This document shows, one piece after another, positions 8,720 to 15,634 of a DNA stretch of 24,245 bases. The stretch is from Clostridiales bacterium. GTDB taxonomy: Bacteria > Bacillota > Clostridia > Lachnospirales > Lachnospiraceae. The notes beneath the pieces were generated by a model. It saw only the letters and a list, made by a program, of their open reading frames with translations. It was not told where the DNA came from and ran no database searches. Both the position numbers and the translations under genes were made by a program. Position 1 is the first letter of the stretch. Each line of letters opens with the position of its first letter. The stretch is taken from contig JAGZHZ010000035.1 of the NCBI GenBank assembly GCA_018366495.1, forward strand, positions 1 to 24,245, read 5' to 3'.

Positions 8720-8959
8720 ATGGGAAAACAGAAAGAAGTGTTACCGATGAAATTTGAACCATCGGATTTTTCAACAGACAAGTACAGATGTGTAAATGTT
8801 ATCAATTTTAGAGATAGAGACCCGGTTATTATTCTGGTAAGCGAAACCTGTGATCCACCTTATTATCGTGTGGTGGATGGGACGATGCAGATGTGTTATT
8901 TGTCATATTCCGAAGCAGTAGAGTATTGCAGACAGAGCGGTTATATAGCACAGAAATAA
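8720..8959 (+). CDS. Small hypothetical protein between primase and capsid genes
   Basis: 79 residues, soluble, no recognised family. It has a central beta-rich stretch (VNVINFRDRDPVIILVSE) followed by CDPPYYRVVDG and a helix near the C-terminus (YSEAVEYCRQSGYIA), with four cysteines but no clean zinc motif. An excellent ribosome site (AAAGGAGG) and tight packing between two real genes make it a credible gene. Alternative starts inside (ATG at 8747) are less well supported. Confidence 0.68.
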   Translation: MGKQKEVLPMKFEPSDFSTDKYRCVNVINFRDRDPVIILVSETCDPPYYRVVDGTMQMCYLSYSEAVEYCRQSGYIAQK

Positions 8960-8979
8960 AATTTTTTAGGAGGATTACT

Positions 8980-9900
8980 ATGATTAACAGTACAGCTTAT
9001 TATAATGATTTTTGGAATGAAATGAGAGGAATGGAAGTTATTTCAGACAGTCTCAGCAATGTTAGGGAAAGCAAAACAAATGCCTGCCCTCTGCCGGAAG
9101 AATCTGAGAAAAAATATATGGCAGCGTTAAAAAAGGAAAGTATTGTCCGCCAGCTGGCGACCGTTGTGAACGCTACCAAAAGCGATAGCCGTCTCTGGAC
9201 TTTTGATTATACGGGACAGGCAGAATGGAGTGATATAGTCAATCTGGAGGGACTGGATACTGAAGAAGATTTTCAGAGATTTGATATACAGGCGCATAGA
9301 TTGTCAGAGTTTATAAAACTTGGATTGGAATTTGCGGCGGATCAGTCCTTTGCTATTGAGGATTATCTTATCGGAAAAATGGCACGATGCTTTGGGACAA
9401 GTGAAGAATTGGCGTTTGTTAATGGAACAGGGGAAAATCAACCGATAGGTATTCTGCACGACACTGAAGGGGCAGAAACGGGCGTTACAACGGAGAATGC
9501 TTCATCTATCAGCTATGATGAAATTATTAAATTGTACCTGTCCGTGGATAAAAAGTACCGCAAGCATGGTACATGGCTTATGAATGATGAAACGGCTCTG
9601 GTGCTTCGAACACTAAAAGATTCTGCCGGAAACTATCTGTGGAAAGATATTAATGAAACTATTTTCTCAAAACCTGTACAGATTGTTGACTCCATGCCGT
9701 CCATTGGAAAGGGACAGAAGGTGATTGCATTTGGAGATTTCAGCAATTACTGGTTGGTTCAGAGATTTCCGATGACGATTCGTACACTGAGAGAATTGTT
9801 TGCGGTGCGTGGACAGGTCGGATATTTAGGATGTGAGTATCTGGACGGGAAACTGATCCGTAAGGATGCGGTGAAGGTACTTCAGATGGCAGCAGACTAA
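8980..9900 (+). CDS. HK97-fold phage major capsid protein, lone copy
   Basis: A 306-residue protein matching the HK97-family major capsid subunit. It has an N-arm, an E-loop region (about 55-85), a spine helix, then FVNGTGENQPIGIL, a hallmark of the family. The P/A-domain stretch LMNDETALVLRTLKDSAGNYLW, a C-terminal strand region (VIAFGDFSNYWLVQRF) and the usual EYLDGKL ending follow. The start at 8980 follows AGGAGG; longer readings lack a ribosome site. Family members usually carry a scaffolding delta domain of about 100 residues at the N-terminus, removed by a prohead protease. Here it is missing, and no protease, portal or terminase gene is present. The neighbours are replication and excision genes, not head genes. 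It may incorporate into or interfere with a helper's capsids. A self-assembling encapsulin is a less likely alternative. Confidence 0.88.
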   Translation: MINSTAYYNDFWNEMRGMEVISDSLSNVRESKTNACPLPEESEKKYMAALKKESIVRQLATVVNATKSDSRLWTFDYTGQAEWSDIVNLEGLDTEEDFQRFDIQAHRLSEFIKLGLEFAADQSFAIEDYLIGKMARCFGTSEELAFVNGTGENQPIGILHDTEGAETGVTTENASSISYDEIIKLYLSVDKKYRKHGTWLMNDETALVLRTLKDSAGNYLWKDINETIFSKPVQIVDSMPSIGKGQKVIAFGDFSNYWLVQRFPMTIRTLRELFAVRGQVGYLGCEYLDGKLIRKDAVKVLQMAAD

Positions 9901-9946
9901 GCAACTGTGGGGATGCCGTAGCTATTTTATGGAAGGAGGATTGCAC

Positions 9947-10180
9947 ATGAAAGTAGAAAAACATGATACTTCTGGAAGTATAGAAAATACACTTGTTCCT
10001 GTAAGCGAAAAGTATACTCTGACAATCAAAGAAGCAGCATCGTATTTTAACATCGGTACGAAGAAAATGCGTAGACTGGCAGAAGACAACAGGGGAAGAT
10101 TTGCAGTATTTAGCGGAAACCGATATCTGATTATCCGTCCGCAATTTGAAAAATTTATCAGTGCTTCGTCTGAGATATAA
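9947..10180 (+). CDS. xis: Tn916-type excisionase
   Basis: 77 residues. After a short variable N-terminus the protein reads YTLTIKEAASYFNIG and KKMRRLAEDN, then NRYLIIRPQFEKFI, closely following the Tn916 Xis pattern of helix-turn-helix, wing and final helix. It would bend DNA at the attachment ends and drive excision together with the integrase at 10489. The start at 9947 is chosen because GGAAGGAGG lies just upstream; the six extra upstream codons lack a ribosome site. It lies 46 nt after the capsid gene, so capsid and excision genes are probably co-transcribed. Confidence 0.85.
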   Translation: MKVEKHDTSGSIENTLVPVSEKYTLTIKEAASYFNIGTKKMRRLAEDNRGRFAVFSGNRYLIIRPQFEKFISASSEI

Positions 10181-10224
10181 TTTCGTTTGTCTGCCGAAAG
10201 TAGTTGATATTATCAGCGTTTAGA

Positions 10225-10264
10225 GTGATATATGGTATGACCCAGATGGGCAACCATATATCAC
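10225..10264 (+). promoter_or_regulatory. Perfect 12-bp inverted repeat upstream of the second xis-like gene
   Basis: GTGATATATGGT (10225-10236) and ACCATATATCAC (10253-10264) are exact reverse complements separated by 16 bases; the loop has a further CCC/GGG pairing (10241-10243 with 10248-10250). Just before it, AGAGTGATATATG (10222-10234) is identical to 4288-4300 upstream of the first element gene. It is either an operator for a dimeric protein shared by the two leaders or an RNA hairpin controlling the int unit. No T run follows, so it is not a standard terminator. Confidence 0.7.
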
Positions 10265-10280
10265 GATTGGAGGGATGAAA

Positions 10281-10511
10281 GTGAAAGTAGATTTATCACA
10301 GAAGGATGTGCTGAATCCACTGGAAACGATTGAGTTATTCGTCCTCAGCCGAAGGAAATTTTATGATTTGTTAAAACACAATAAGGGACTAAAATTCTTG
10401 GCAAAGTACGGGACACGTAACCTAATCATCCGAACAGAATTTGAAAAGTATTTACAGGCACATCCAGAATTACGAAGGAGGGGTACGAATGGCAATGAGG
10501 AGAGATTCTAA
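10281..10511 (+). CDS. Second excisionase-like small DNA-binding protein
   Basis: About 76 residues with the same layout as the 9947 protein: a helix-turn-helix segment (LETIELFVLSRRKFYDLLK), a wing (AKYGTRNLIIR) and a final helix (EFEKYLQAH). I prefer GTG at 10281 over ATG at 10275: GGAGGG ends at 10274, giving zero spacing to the ATG but about 6 nt to the GTG. Its 3' end overlaps the integrase start by 23 nt, implying coupled translation. Divergence from the 9947 copy is large, so it may have become a regulator or a directionality factor for a different site. Family call is moderate. Confidence 0.75.
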   Translation: MKVDLSQKDVLNPLETIELFVLSRRKFYDLLKHNKGLKFLAKYGTRNLIIRTEFEKYLQAHPELRRRGTNGNEERF

Positions 10512-11751
10512 ACACAGGGTACTTCGGAGAGGAGAATCCATCAGACAGGATGGGCGGTATCAGTTCAAGTACCATGTGAATGGGAAAGCACATTTTGTGT
10601 ACAGTTGGAGGCTTGAGCCGACCGACAAACTGCCCGTAGGGAGAAAACCATGCCTTTCCTTACGGGAACTGGAAAAGCAGATAGGATATGACTTGGATAA
10701 TCGGCTTGACCCTGTAGGCAAAAATATCACGGTGAATGAACTTGTGGACAGATACCTTGCAACCAAAACAGGGGTAAAATATAACACCCAGATGAATTAC
10801 AATTTTGTAAAAAATATTTTGAAAGCGCATCCGTTTGGTGATACCAAGATTTCAAGGGTAAAGACATCCGATGCAAAGCTTTTTCTGATTAAGTTGCAAC
10901 AGGAGGATGGCAGAGGTTACAGTTCTGTAAAGACAATCAGGGGTGTTTTAAGACCTGCGTTTCAGATGGCGGTGGATGACGATGTTCTGAATAAAAATCC
11001 ATTTGGATTTCAGTTGGCGGGTGTGGTAGTCAATGACAGTGTAACCAGAGAAGCTATTACAAAAGAACAAATGAATAAGTTCTTGAAATTCGTGCATGAT
11101 GATAATGTGTACTGTAAATATTATGAGGTAATTTATATTCTCTTTCACACAGGAATGCGAATTTCGGAATTCTGCGGATTGACAATTAGTGATATTGATT
11201 TGGAAAATAATATCGTAAACATTGACCACCAGTTGCAGAGAACTTCGGATATGAAGTACATTCTAGATACTACCAAAACTGATGCAGGAACAAGAAAACT
11301 GCCGATTACACAGGATGTGGCAGATTGTTTTCGGGCAATCCTTGAAGATAGGAAGAAACCGAGATATGAGAAAATGATAAAAGGGCATACGGGATTTCTG
11401 TTTCTTGACAAGAACGGGAATCCAGAAGTAGCAATGCACTGGCAACATCGACTGAATCACATGGTAAAGCGTTATAATGATATTTACAGAGTGCAGATGC
11501 CGAACATCACACCGCATGTATGTAGACACACCTATTGTTCCAATATGGCGAAGTCGGGCATGAATCCCAAAACTTTGCAATACTTGATGGGACATTCAGA
11601 CATCAGTGTTACAATGAACACCTATACCCATTGGGGACTGGAAGATGCTGCTGATGAGCTGAAGAAAATGGAAGATGTGGAGAAAGTACGGAGAGAAATG
11701 GAAAAAGGACAGGAGAAACCGATGAATCAGAAAATGTTCCGAGCAATTTAA
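10489..11751 (+). CDS. int: Tn916-type tyrosine integrase
   Basis: 420-residue site-specific recombinase. The N-terminal arm-binding domain (RRGESIRQDGRYQFKY, then FVYSWRLEPTD) matches the Tn916 Int type. A SAM-like core-binding domain (about 80-180) follows, then the catalytic domain with R224 (TGMRISEFCGL), K263, H343-x-x-R346 (HVCRH), H369 (GHSDISV) and nucleophile Y379 (NTYTHW). All catalytic residues are present, so it should be active. The start is ATG 10489 with AAGGAGGGG upstream; the longer TTG reading from 10441 runs through the xis-like gene. It ends near a strong terminator at 11776-11806. The gene lies at the right end of the element, as expected next to an attachment site. Confidence 0.95.
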   Translation: MAMRRDSKHRVLRRGESIRQDGRYQFKYHVNGKAHFVYSWRLEPTDKLPVGRKPCLSLRELEKQIGYDLDNRLDPVGKNITVNELVDRYLATKTGVKYNTQMNYNFVKNILKAHPFGDTKISRVKTSDAKLFLIKLQQEDGRGYSSVKTIRGVLRPAFQMAVDDDVLNKNPFGFQLAGVVVNDSVTREAITKEQMNKFLKFVHDDNVYCKYYEVIYILFHTGMRISEFCGLTISDIDLENNIVNIDHQLQRTSDMKYILDTTKTDAGTRKLPITQDVADCFRAILEDRKKPRYEKMIKGHTGFLFLDKNGNPEVAMHWQHRLNHMVKRYNDIYRVQMPNITPHVCRHTYCSNMAKSGMNPKTLQYLMGHSDISVTMNTYTHWGLEDAADELKKMEDVEKVRREMEKGQEKPMNQKMFRAI

Positions 11752-11775
11752 TATGGAAGCGAAAAGTATATGCAG

Positions 11776-11806
11776 AGGGAGTTGCAACTGGACAGCTCCC
11801 TTTTTT
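11776..11806 (+). terminator. Terminator after int
   Basis: AGGGAGTTG (11776-11784) pairs with CAGCTCCCT (11793-11801) over nine positions with one G-U pair, an 8-nt loop, and a T6 run from 11801. It ends the primase-capsid-xis-int transcript. Confidence 0.9.
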
Positions 11807-11823
11807 ACTGCGTAAAAATTATA

Positions 11824-11852
11824 TTCAGAAGTATCTTCATATATGGTATAAT
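11824..11852 (+). promoter_or_regulatory. Promoter reading towards the phosphatase gene
   Basis: -35-like TTCAGA (11824-11829), 17-bp spacer, and an extended -10 box TGGTATAAT with TATAAT at 11847-11852. Transcription would start near 11859 and give a leader of about 200 nt to the ATG at 12061. It lies between the int terminator and the repeat cluster, so it may belong to the element's right end and drive the host gene. Confidence 0.6.
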
Positions 11853-11885
11853 AGTGGTAATTTATAAAAAGGCGAGAAAATACCA

Positions 11886-12045
11886 GTAGTAATCAGGAAT
11901 GATTTATACTACGTTTTGACTACGATTGACGGCTGTGTTTTGCACGGATTTGCAAAAAATTGCAGAATGTATCACAGATTCTGTGTAGATAAGATTTTGC
12001 AGAAAAGTTGGCAAAACCTTGCAAAACTGGGCATTATTTCGCAGT
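11886..12045. other. Candidate right attachment region: dyad, direct repeats and 10-bp phased GCA
   Basis: Three repeat types crowd the spacer after int. (a) A dyad GTAGTAATCA (11886-11895) with TGATT (11900-11904) and TACTAC (11907-11912). (b) A near-tandem repeat ACTACGTTTTG (11908-11918) / ACTACGATTG (11919-11928). (c) GCA triplets at exact 10-bp steps, 11942, 11952, 11962 and again 12011, 12021, 12031, 12041. Int arm and core sites commonly consist of short direct and inverted repeats next to int. No matching core was found elsewhere in the window, so the assignment is tentative. Confidence 0.4.
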
Positions 12046-12060
12046 TTGAAAGGAGAAATT

Positions 12061-12531
12061 ATGAGAATTCGAGTGCTTTTCGTGTGCCACGGCAACATCT
12101 GCCGTTCTCCCATGGCAGAATTTGTTTTAAAAGATTTAACAGAAAAGAGAAAGATTTCTGATTTATTTGAGATTGATTCTGCGGCTACAAGCAGAGAAGA
12201 AATCGGCAATCCCATCCATTATGGAACAAAACGAAAATTAGATGAAGTGGGAATCACAGGTTACAGTAAAAAACGTGCGCGTCAGATGACAAAGGAAGAT
12301 TATGAAAAATATGATTATTTGATTGGCATGGATCAATATAACATGAAAAATATGCTTCGGATTCTGGGGGGAGATCCAGAAAAGAAAATATATCGTCTTT
12401 TAGAATTTTCAGATTATCCTCGTGATATTGCAGACCCATGGTATACGGGAGATTTTGAACAGACGTATACAGATATTCTGGAGGGATGTGAAGCATTTCT
12501 CAATTGGTTAAAAAGAAAAAATAATAAGTAA
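12061..12531 (+). CDS. Low-molecular-weight protein tyrosine phosphatase
   Basis: A 156-residue cytoplasmic phosphatase of the LMW-PTP family, which removes phosphate from tyrosine residues through a cysteinyl-phosphate intermediate. The P-loop C9-H-G-N-I-C-R15-S is at the N-terminus, and the general acid is D125 in ADPWYTGDF, preceded by the typical YDYLIGMD segment. The size is usual. The start at 12061 follows AAAGGAG; the frame is open upstream but without a ribosome site. No tyrosine kinase or capsule genes are adjacent, so the substrate is unknown. An arsenate-reductase role is unlikely because the LMW-PTP motifs fit well. It lies just right of the element's repeat cluster, so it may be the first chromosomal gene. 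Confidence 0.92.
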   Translation: MRIRVLFVCHGNICRSPMAEFVLKDLTEKRKISDLFEIDSAATSREEIGNPIHYGTKRKLDEVGITGYSKKRARQMTKEDYEKYDYLIGMDQYNMKNMLRILGGDPEKKIYRLLEFSDYPRDIADPWYTGDFEQTYTDILEGCEAFLNWLKRKNNK

Positions 12532-12558
12532 AATAAATAATAGAAAAACCGATCACAG

Positions 12559-12600
12559 ATATCCTTTTTACAGAACAAATAAGTAAAGAGGATATTTTAT
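12559..12600 (+). terminator. Probable terminator after the phosphatase gene
   Basis: ATATCCTTTTTA (12559-12570) pairs with TAAAGAGGATAT (12584-12595) with one G-U pair and a 13-nt loop, followed by a weak T-rich stretch (TTTTATATT). The stem is AU-rich, so the strength is uncertain. Confidence 0.6.
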
Positions 12601-12718
12601 ATTAAAAAAATCCAGATAATTTCATAAAATAAATTTGTTAAATGATATGAATTATAAATTATGATATATTTTTTATTAGAAATCAAATAAAAGAACTAGT
12701 ATATTGAAATTTTGGGAG

Positions 12719-12900
12719 TATAATAGAGTCGAATTAAAAACAGCGAAAATAGAAAATGAAAAGACAAGTATCAAAAGATAGATGCTCAAGATAAAATATG
12801 AAACAGCAAAAATAAAGAATGAATTAAATGTACAATAAAATAACTCAAATTTATAATGAAATAAAAATAAATGAAATCATCAACTAAGGAGATGGAAAAA
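12719..12900 (+). promoter_or_regulatory. -10 box and long A-rich leader of the M28 peptidase gene
   Basis: TATAAT at 12719-12724 has no good -35 partner. The following about 170 nt to the ATG at 12901 is almost free of coding potential and is strongly A-rich on the plus strand, with many AAAATAAA/GAAAAT words. The whole 12532-12900 gap holds only this, the terminator above and nothing else I can recognise. Confidence 0.45.
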
Positions 12901-14946
12901 ATGACAGCAGAAGAAAAGCTGTTAAAAGCATTAGACATTAAATATTCTTACCGTCTTGCCAAGAGAATGGAAGAAAAAAAGACAAATCCGCTTTTAGGAT
13001 ACCGCACAGCCGGATCATGGGCAGAATTAGAGACAGGGGATATGCTGAAATCGGAGATGGAAGAGATTGGACTTTCCAATGTGAGAAAAGATGAGATCAC
13101 GGTGGATTCCTGGGATTTTCAGAAAGCAGAATTAGAATTTGAAGATGGCGACGGTATTATAAGAAAGTTTCAGCTTGGGGCATATCAGACACAGTTTGTG
13201 ACAGATGGAAAAGAAGAAATATCTTTAGTTTACGCCGGAAGAGGAACAGAAAAAGATTATGAAGGACTGGATGTAAAAGGAAAGCTGGTTTTAGTAGATA
13301 TCAATCAGAGAGAAGAATGGTGGATCAACTTTCCTGTATATCAGGCATATTTAAAAGGAGCCAGAGCCTTAATTGCTGTTCAGGCAGGCGGATATGGAGA
13401 AATTGATGAAAAAGCACTGAATGCTCAGGACATTGCAGGTCCGAAAGAAGCAGCAGCTTTTTCAATGTCCTGGGAAGACGCTCAGATTTTGAAAGCAGAG
13501 TTAAAAAAGAAGCAGGAGATTCGTGTTTTATTTGATGCCGTTTCCAACGTAAAACAGAATCAAAAGACGTATAATATCGTCGGAACGATTCCGGGAAAAA
13601 ACAAAGAGCGTATGATTTTGCTTTCTGCCCACTATGATTCTTATTTTGATGGATTTCAAGATGACAATACAGCTGTTTCCATGATGCTGGGAATTGCAAA
13701 AGGGTTGCTCGAAAGTGGATATAAACCGCAAAACACAATTATGTTCTGCGCACTTGCCGCCGAAGAGTGGGGAGTAGTAGACTCAAAATATGACTGGTCA
13801 TCCGGAGCATATGAACAAGTCTTTACTGCACATCCGGAATGGAGAAAAAAAGTAATTGCTGATTTGAATTTTGAGCTTCCGGCTTTGGCACATGGGGAAA
13901 AAGATGCGATCCACTGCACTTATGAATATGTGAAGTTCTTAAGAGAATTTCTGAAAGAAACAGAAGATTTAAAAATACCGGAAGCCTATCCGGAGGGAAT
14001 TGAGATTCAGGCGCCCATTGAGACATGGTCAGATGATTTTTCCATGGCAATTGCCGGAATACCTTCGATGGTCAATGAATTTAGCACAAGTTCTTTTATG
14101 GAAACACATTATCATTCTCAATTTGATAATGATGTATATTATGATGAAGAAGTATATCGTTTTCATCATGAGCTGTATGGCCGTCTTGTTCTCTGCCTAG
14201 ACCAGCTTGCTGTTGTACCGCTTGATTTTGAAAATGTGATGTCTAATCTGGAAAAAAGTGTTTCAAAGGAATGCTGCAGACAGACGGGAGCGCCGTTTGA
14301 GGAACTGCAAAATAAAATACGAGAAGCAAAAGAACTGGGGCAGGAAGTTTATAAAAAGATTGAACAGGTAAATCAAAATTATAAAAAATGGCTGAGAGAA
14401 GGTCACAAAGAAAAGGCAGAAAAACTTTATAATCAGATGAAAACAGCAGAACAGCAGTTGCTGACACTGTTTCAGAAAGAGCAGGATATGCTCGTGCGTT
14501 TAAACTGGCATGACGAGGTTCTTTTTCCTCAGGAAGCTGTACAGAACAATCTGTTTTATCTGGAGAATGCAATTGCTTATCTGAAAGAAAGAAACTTAAA
14601 ATCTGCGCTGCAGTCTCTCTACAAAATTGATAATAACAGATATGCGTTCCTGTTTGAAGAAGCAGTCTACAATCATTTTACAGAATATGTGCTGCATCAG
14701 CCGAAAGACAGGCTGAAATGGGGAGCAGACAGAATTGTACATCATGAAAATTTATATGCGCTTGTGAAAAAGATGATGGAAAAAATGGAGGGAGAATTAA
14801 AAGACAATTCATTTGAGGAAGAAATCATTTATCTGGAAAAAGTAAAGGAGCAGCAGCAAAGATATTATATCAAAGATATTTTGTATGTTATGCGTGCTGT
14901 GGATGAAATGAAAAAAATTTTACAAGAGACGAAAGAGGAAATGTAA
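12901..14946 (+). CDS. M28-family zinc aminopeptidase, cytoplasmic, with long C-terminal helical extension
   Basis: A 681-residue peptidase. The N-terminal part contains a PA-like insertion (about 110-210), and the M28 catalytic core has the expected metal-site residues: H244 (SAHYDS), D255 (DDNTA), E288-E289 (LAAEEWG; base and ligand), D321 or E325, and H403/H405 (THYHSQFDN). Family members remove N-terminal amino acids with two zinc ions. Residues about 430-681 are a long, charged, helical extension not needed for the fold. There is no signal peptide, unlike many M28 enzymes, so it should act inside the cell. The start at 12901 is chosen because AAGGAG (12886-12891) is 9 nt away; the ATGs at 12871 and 12892 are badly placed. 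The next gene starts 4 nt after the stop, implying coupling. Confidence 0.9.
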   Translation: MTAEEKLLKALDIKYSYRLAKRMEEKKTNPLLGYRTAGSWAELETGDMLKSEMEEIGLSNVRKDEITVDSWDFQKAELEFEDGDGIIRKFQLGAYQTQFVTDGKEEISLVYAGRGTEKDYEGLDVKGKLVLVDINQREEWWINFPVYQAYLKGARALIAVQAGGYGEIDEKALNAQDIAGPKEAAAFSMSWEDAQILKAELKKKQEIRVLFDAVSNVKQNQKTYNIVGTIPGKNKERMILLSAHYDSYFDGFQDDNTAVSMMLGIAKGLLESGYKPQNTIMFCALAAEEWGVVDSKYDWSSGAYEQVFTAHPEWRKKVIADLNFELPALAHGEKDAIHCTYEYVKFLREFLKETEDLKIPEAYPEGIEIQAPIETWSDDFSMAIAGIPSMVNEFSTSSFMETHYHSQFDNDVYYDEEVYRFHHELYGRLVLCLDQLAVVPLDFENVMSNLEKSVSKECCRQTGAPFEELQNKIREAKELGQEVYKKIEQVNQNYKKWLREGHKEKAEKLYNQMKTAEQQLLTLFQKEQDMLVRLNWHDEVLFPQEAVQNNLFYLENAIAYLKERNLKSALQSLYKIDNNRYAFLFEEAVYNHFTEYVLHQPKDRLKWGADRIVHHENLYALVKKMMEKMEGELKDNSFEEEIIYLEKVKEQQQRYYIKDILYVMRAVDEMKKILQETKEEM

Positions 14947-14950
14947 AGTT

Positions 14951-15589
14951 ATGGAAACACAGAATCTATATCGAGTGACAAAGGAAGAAGAATTGGAAAA
15001 AGTAAAAAAACTGCTGACAGTATGTTTTGAGAAAGATCCGCTTTATTGTTATCTGATTCCAGATGAGGATACAAGAAAACGATTGCTTCCGGAGTTGTTT
15101 TCCTGTGATTTAACAGAATTTTATGAGACATGCCAGATTTATGCAGATAGTCCAGAGTTAAACGGTGTATTGATTGTGTCGGATGAGGCAGAGCCGTATA
15201 ATCTGTTCAAATATTATCTGACGGAGACACAGGCGGCGCTGCGGACAGATGGATATTTGATTAAAGAAGATCCCACATTGAAAACATTTTGGAACTTTAT
15301 TATGGGGCGCGATTATTTAAATTCAAGATGGACCGATCAGCTTCATCAAAATAATCGTCTGCATATTATTTATCTGGCGGTCAATCCTGAAATGCAGCAT
15401 CATGGAATTGCCGCACAGATGATGGAAGAAGTCATTCACTATGCAGAACAGAATCATATGATGATTTCCCTGGAGACACACAATGAGAAAAATGTAGCGA
15501 TGTACGAACATTTTGGATTTAAATTGTTTGGAATTGTAAAAAAACATTTTGAATTAAAGCAGTATTGTCTGATCCGAGAAGTGCAGTAA
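14951..15589 (+). CDS. GNAT-family N-acetyltransferase
   Basis: 212 residues. The C-terminal half carries the GNAT core: strand LHIIYLAVNPEMQ, the acetyl-CoA loop QHHGIAAQMM (Q-x-x-G-x-A form), then SLETHNEKNVAMYEHFGF. The N-terminal half (YRVTKEEELEKVKKLLTVCF, then DPLYCYLIPDE) is the usual acceptor-binding part. The acceptor substrate cannot be told. The gene starts 4 nt after the M28 peptidase stop, and its ribosome site must lie in the 3' end of that gene (AGAGGA near 14933), so translation is probably coupled. The pair may act together on peptides or amino acids; that is inference from position only. Confidence 0.88.
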   Translation: METQNLYRVTKEEELEKVKKLLTVCFEKDPLYCYLIPDEDTRKRLLPELFSCDLTEFYETCQIYADSPELNGVLIVSDEAEPYNLFKYYLTETQAALRTDGYLIKEDPTLKTFWNFIMGRDYLNSRWTDQLHQNNRLHIIYLAVNPEMQHHGIAAQMMEEVIHYAEQNHMMISLETHNEKNVAMYEHFGFKLFGIVKKHFELKQYCLIREVQ

Positions 15590-15599
15590 CACTGAAAAG

Positions 15600-15628
15600 T
15601 TGACTTTTTTTGAGTATTCAGATAAAAT
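15600..15628 (+). promoter_or_regulatory. Promoter of the DUF1002 gene
   Basis: TTGACT (15600-15605), exactly 17 bp, then TAAAAT (15623-15628): a good housekeeping-type promoter. Transcription would begin near 15635, leaving a leader of about 250 nt before the ATG at 15889. Confidence 0.72.
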
Positions 15629-15634
15629 TAATTT

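Larger units (their letters stand above)
4012..11912 (+). mobile_element. Putative phage satellite (primase-helicase, lone capsid, xis, int, cos-like patch)
   Basis: The interval groups a P4-type primase-helicase (6397), an HK97-fold capsid protein (8980), two excisionase-like genes (9947, 10281) and a Tn916-type integrase (10489) in one tight plus-strand unit. A divergent zinc-ribbon gene and a leading conserved phage-type gene lie before it. No terminase, portal, protease, tail, relaxase or type IV secretion gene is present, so it is neither a complete prophage nor a conjugative element. The left edge is set at the cos-like patch and the right edge at the repeat cluster after int; both are estimates. 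If the left att site lies beyond the window, the hsd genes could be cargo. No long direct repeat bracketing the element is visible to me. Confidence 0.62.

Noticed and set aside
8980..9900. Encapsulin nanocompartment
   Set aside because: The fold is shared, but the motifs and length fit phage major capsid proteins, and no cargo enzyme gene is adjacent.
4332..11751. Tn916-like conjugative element
   Set aside because: Only xis and int resemble Tn916. There is no relaxase, coupling protein, VirB4 or other transfer gene, while phage-type genes are present.
11752..12060. tRNA gene as integration target beside int
   Set aside because: No cloverleaf or tRNA-like 3' end is visible on either strand in this spacer.
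13325..13738. Minus-strand ORF of 137 codons inside the M28 peptidase gene
   Set aside because: Antisense shadow of a gene with complete catalytic motifs; no start signal.
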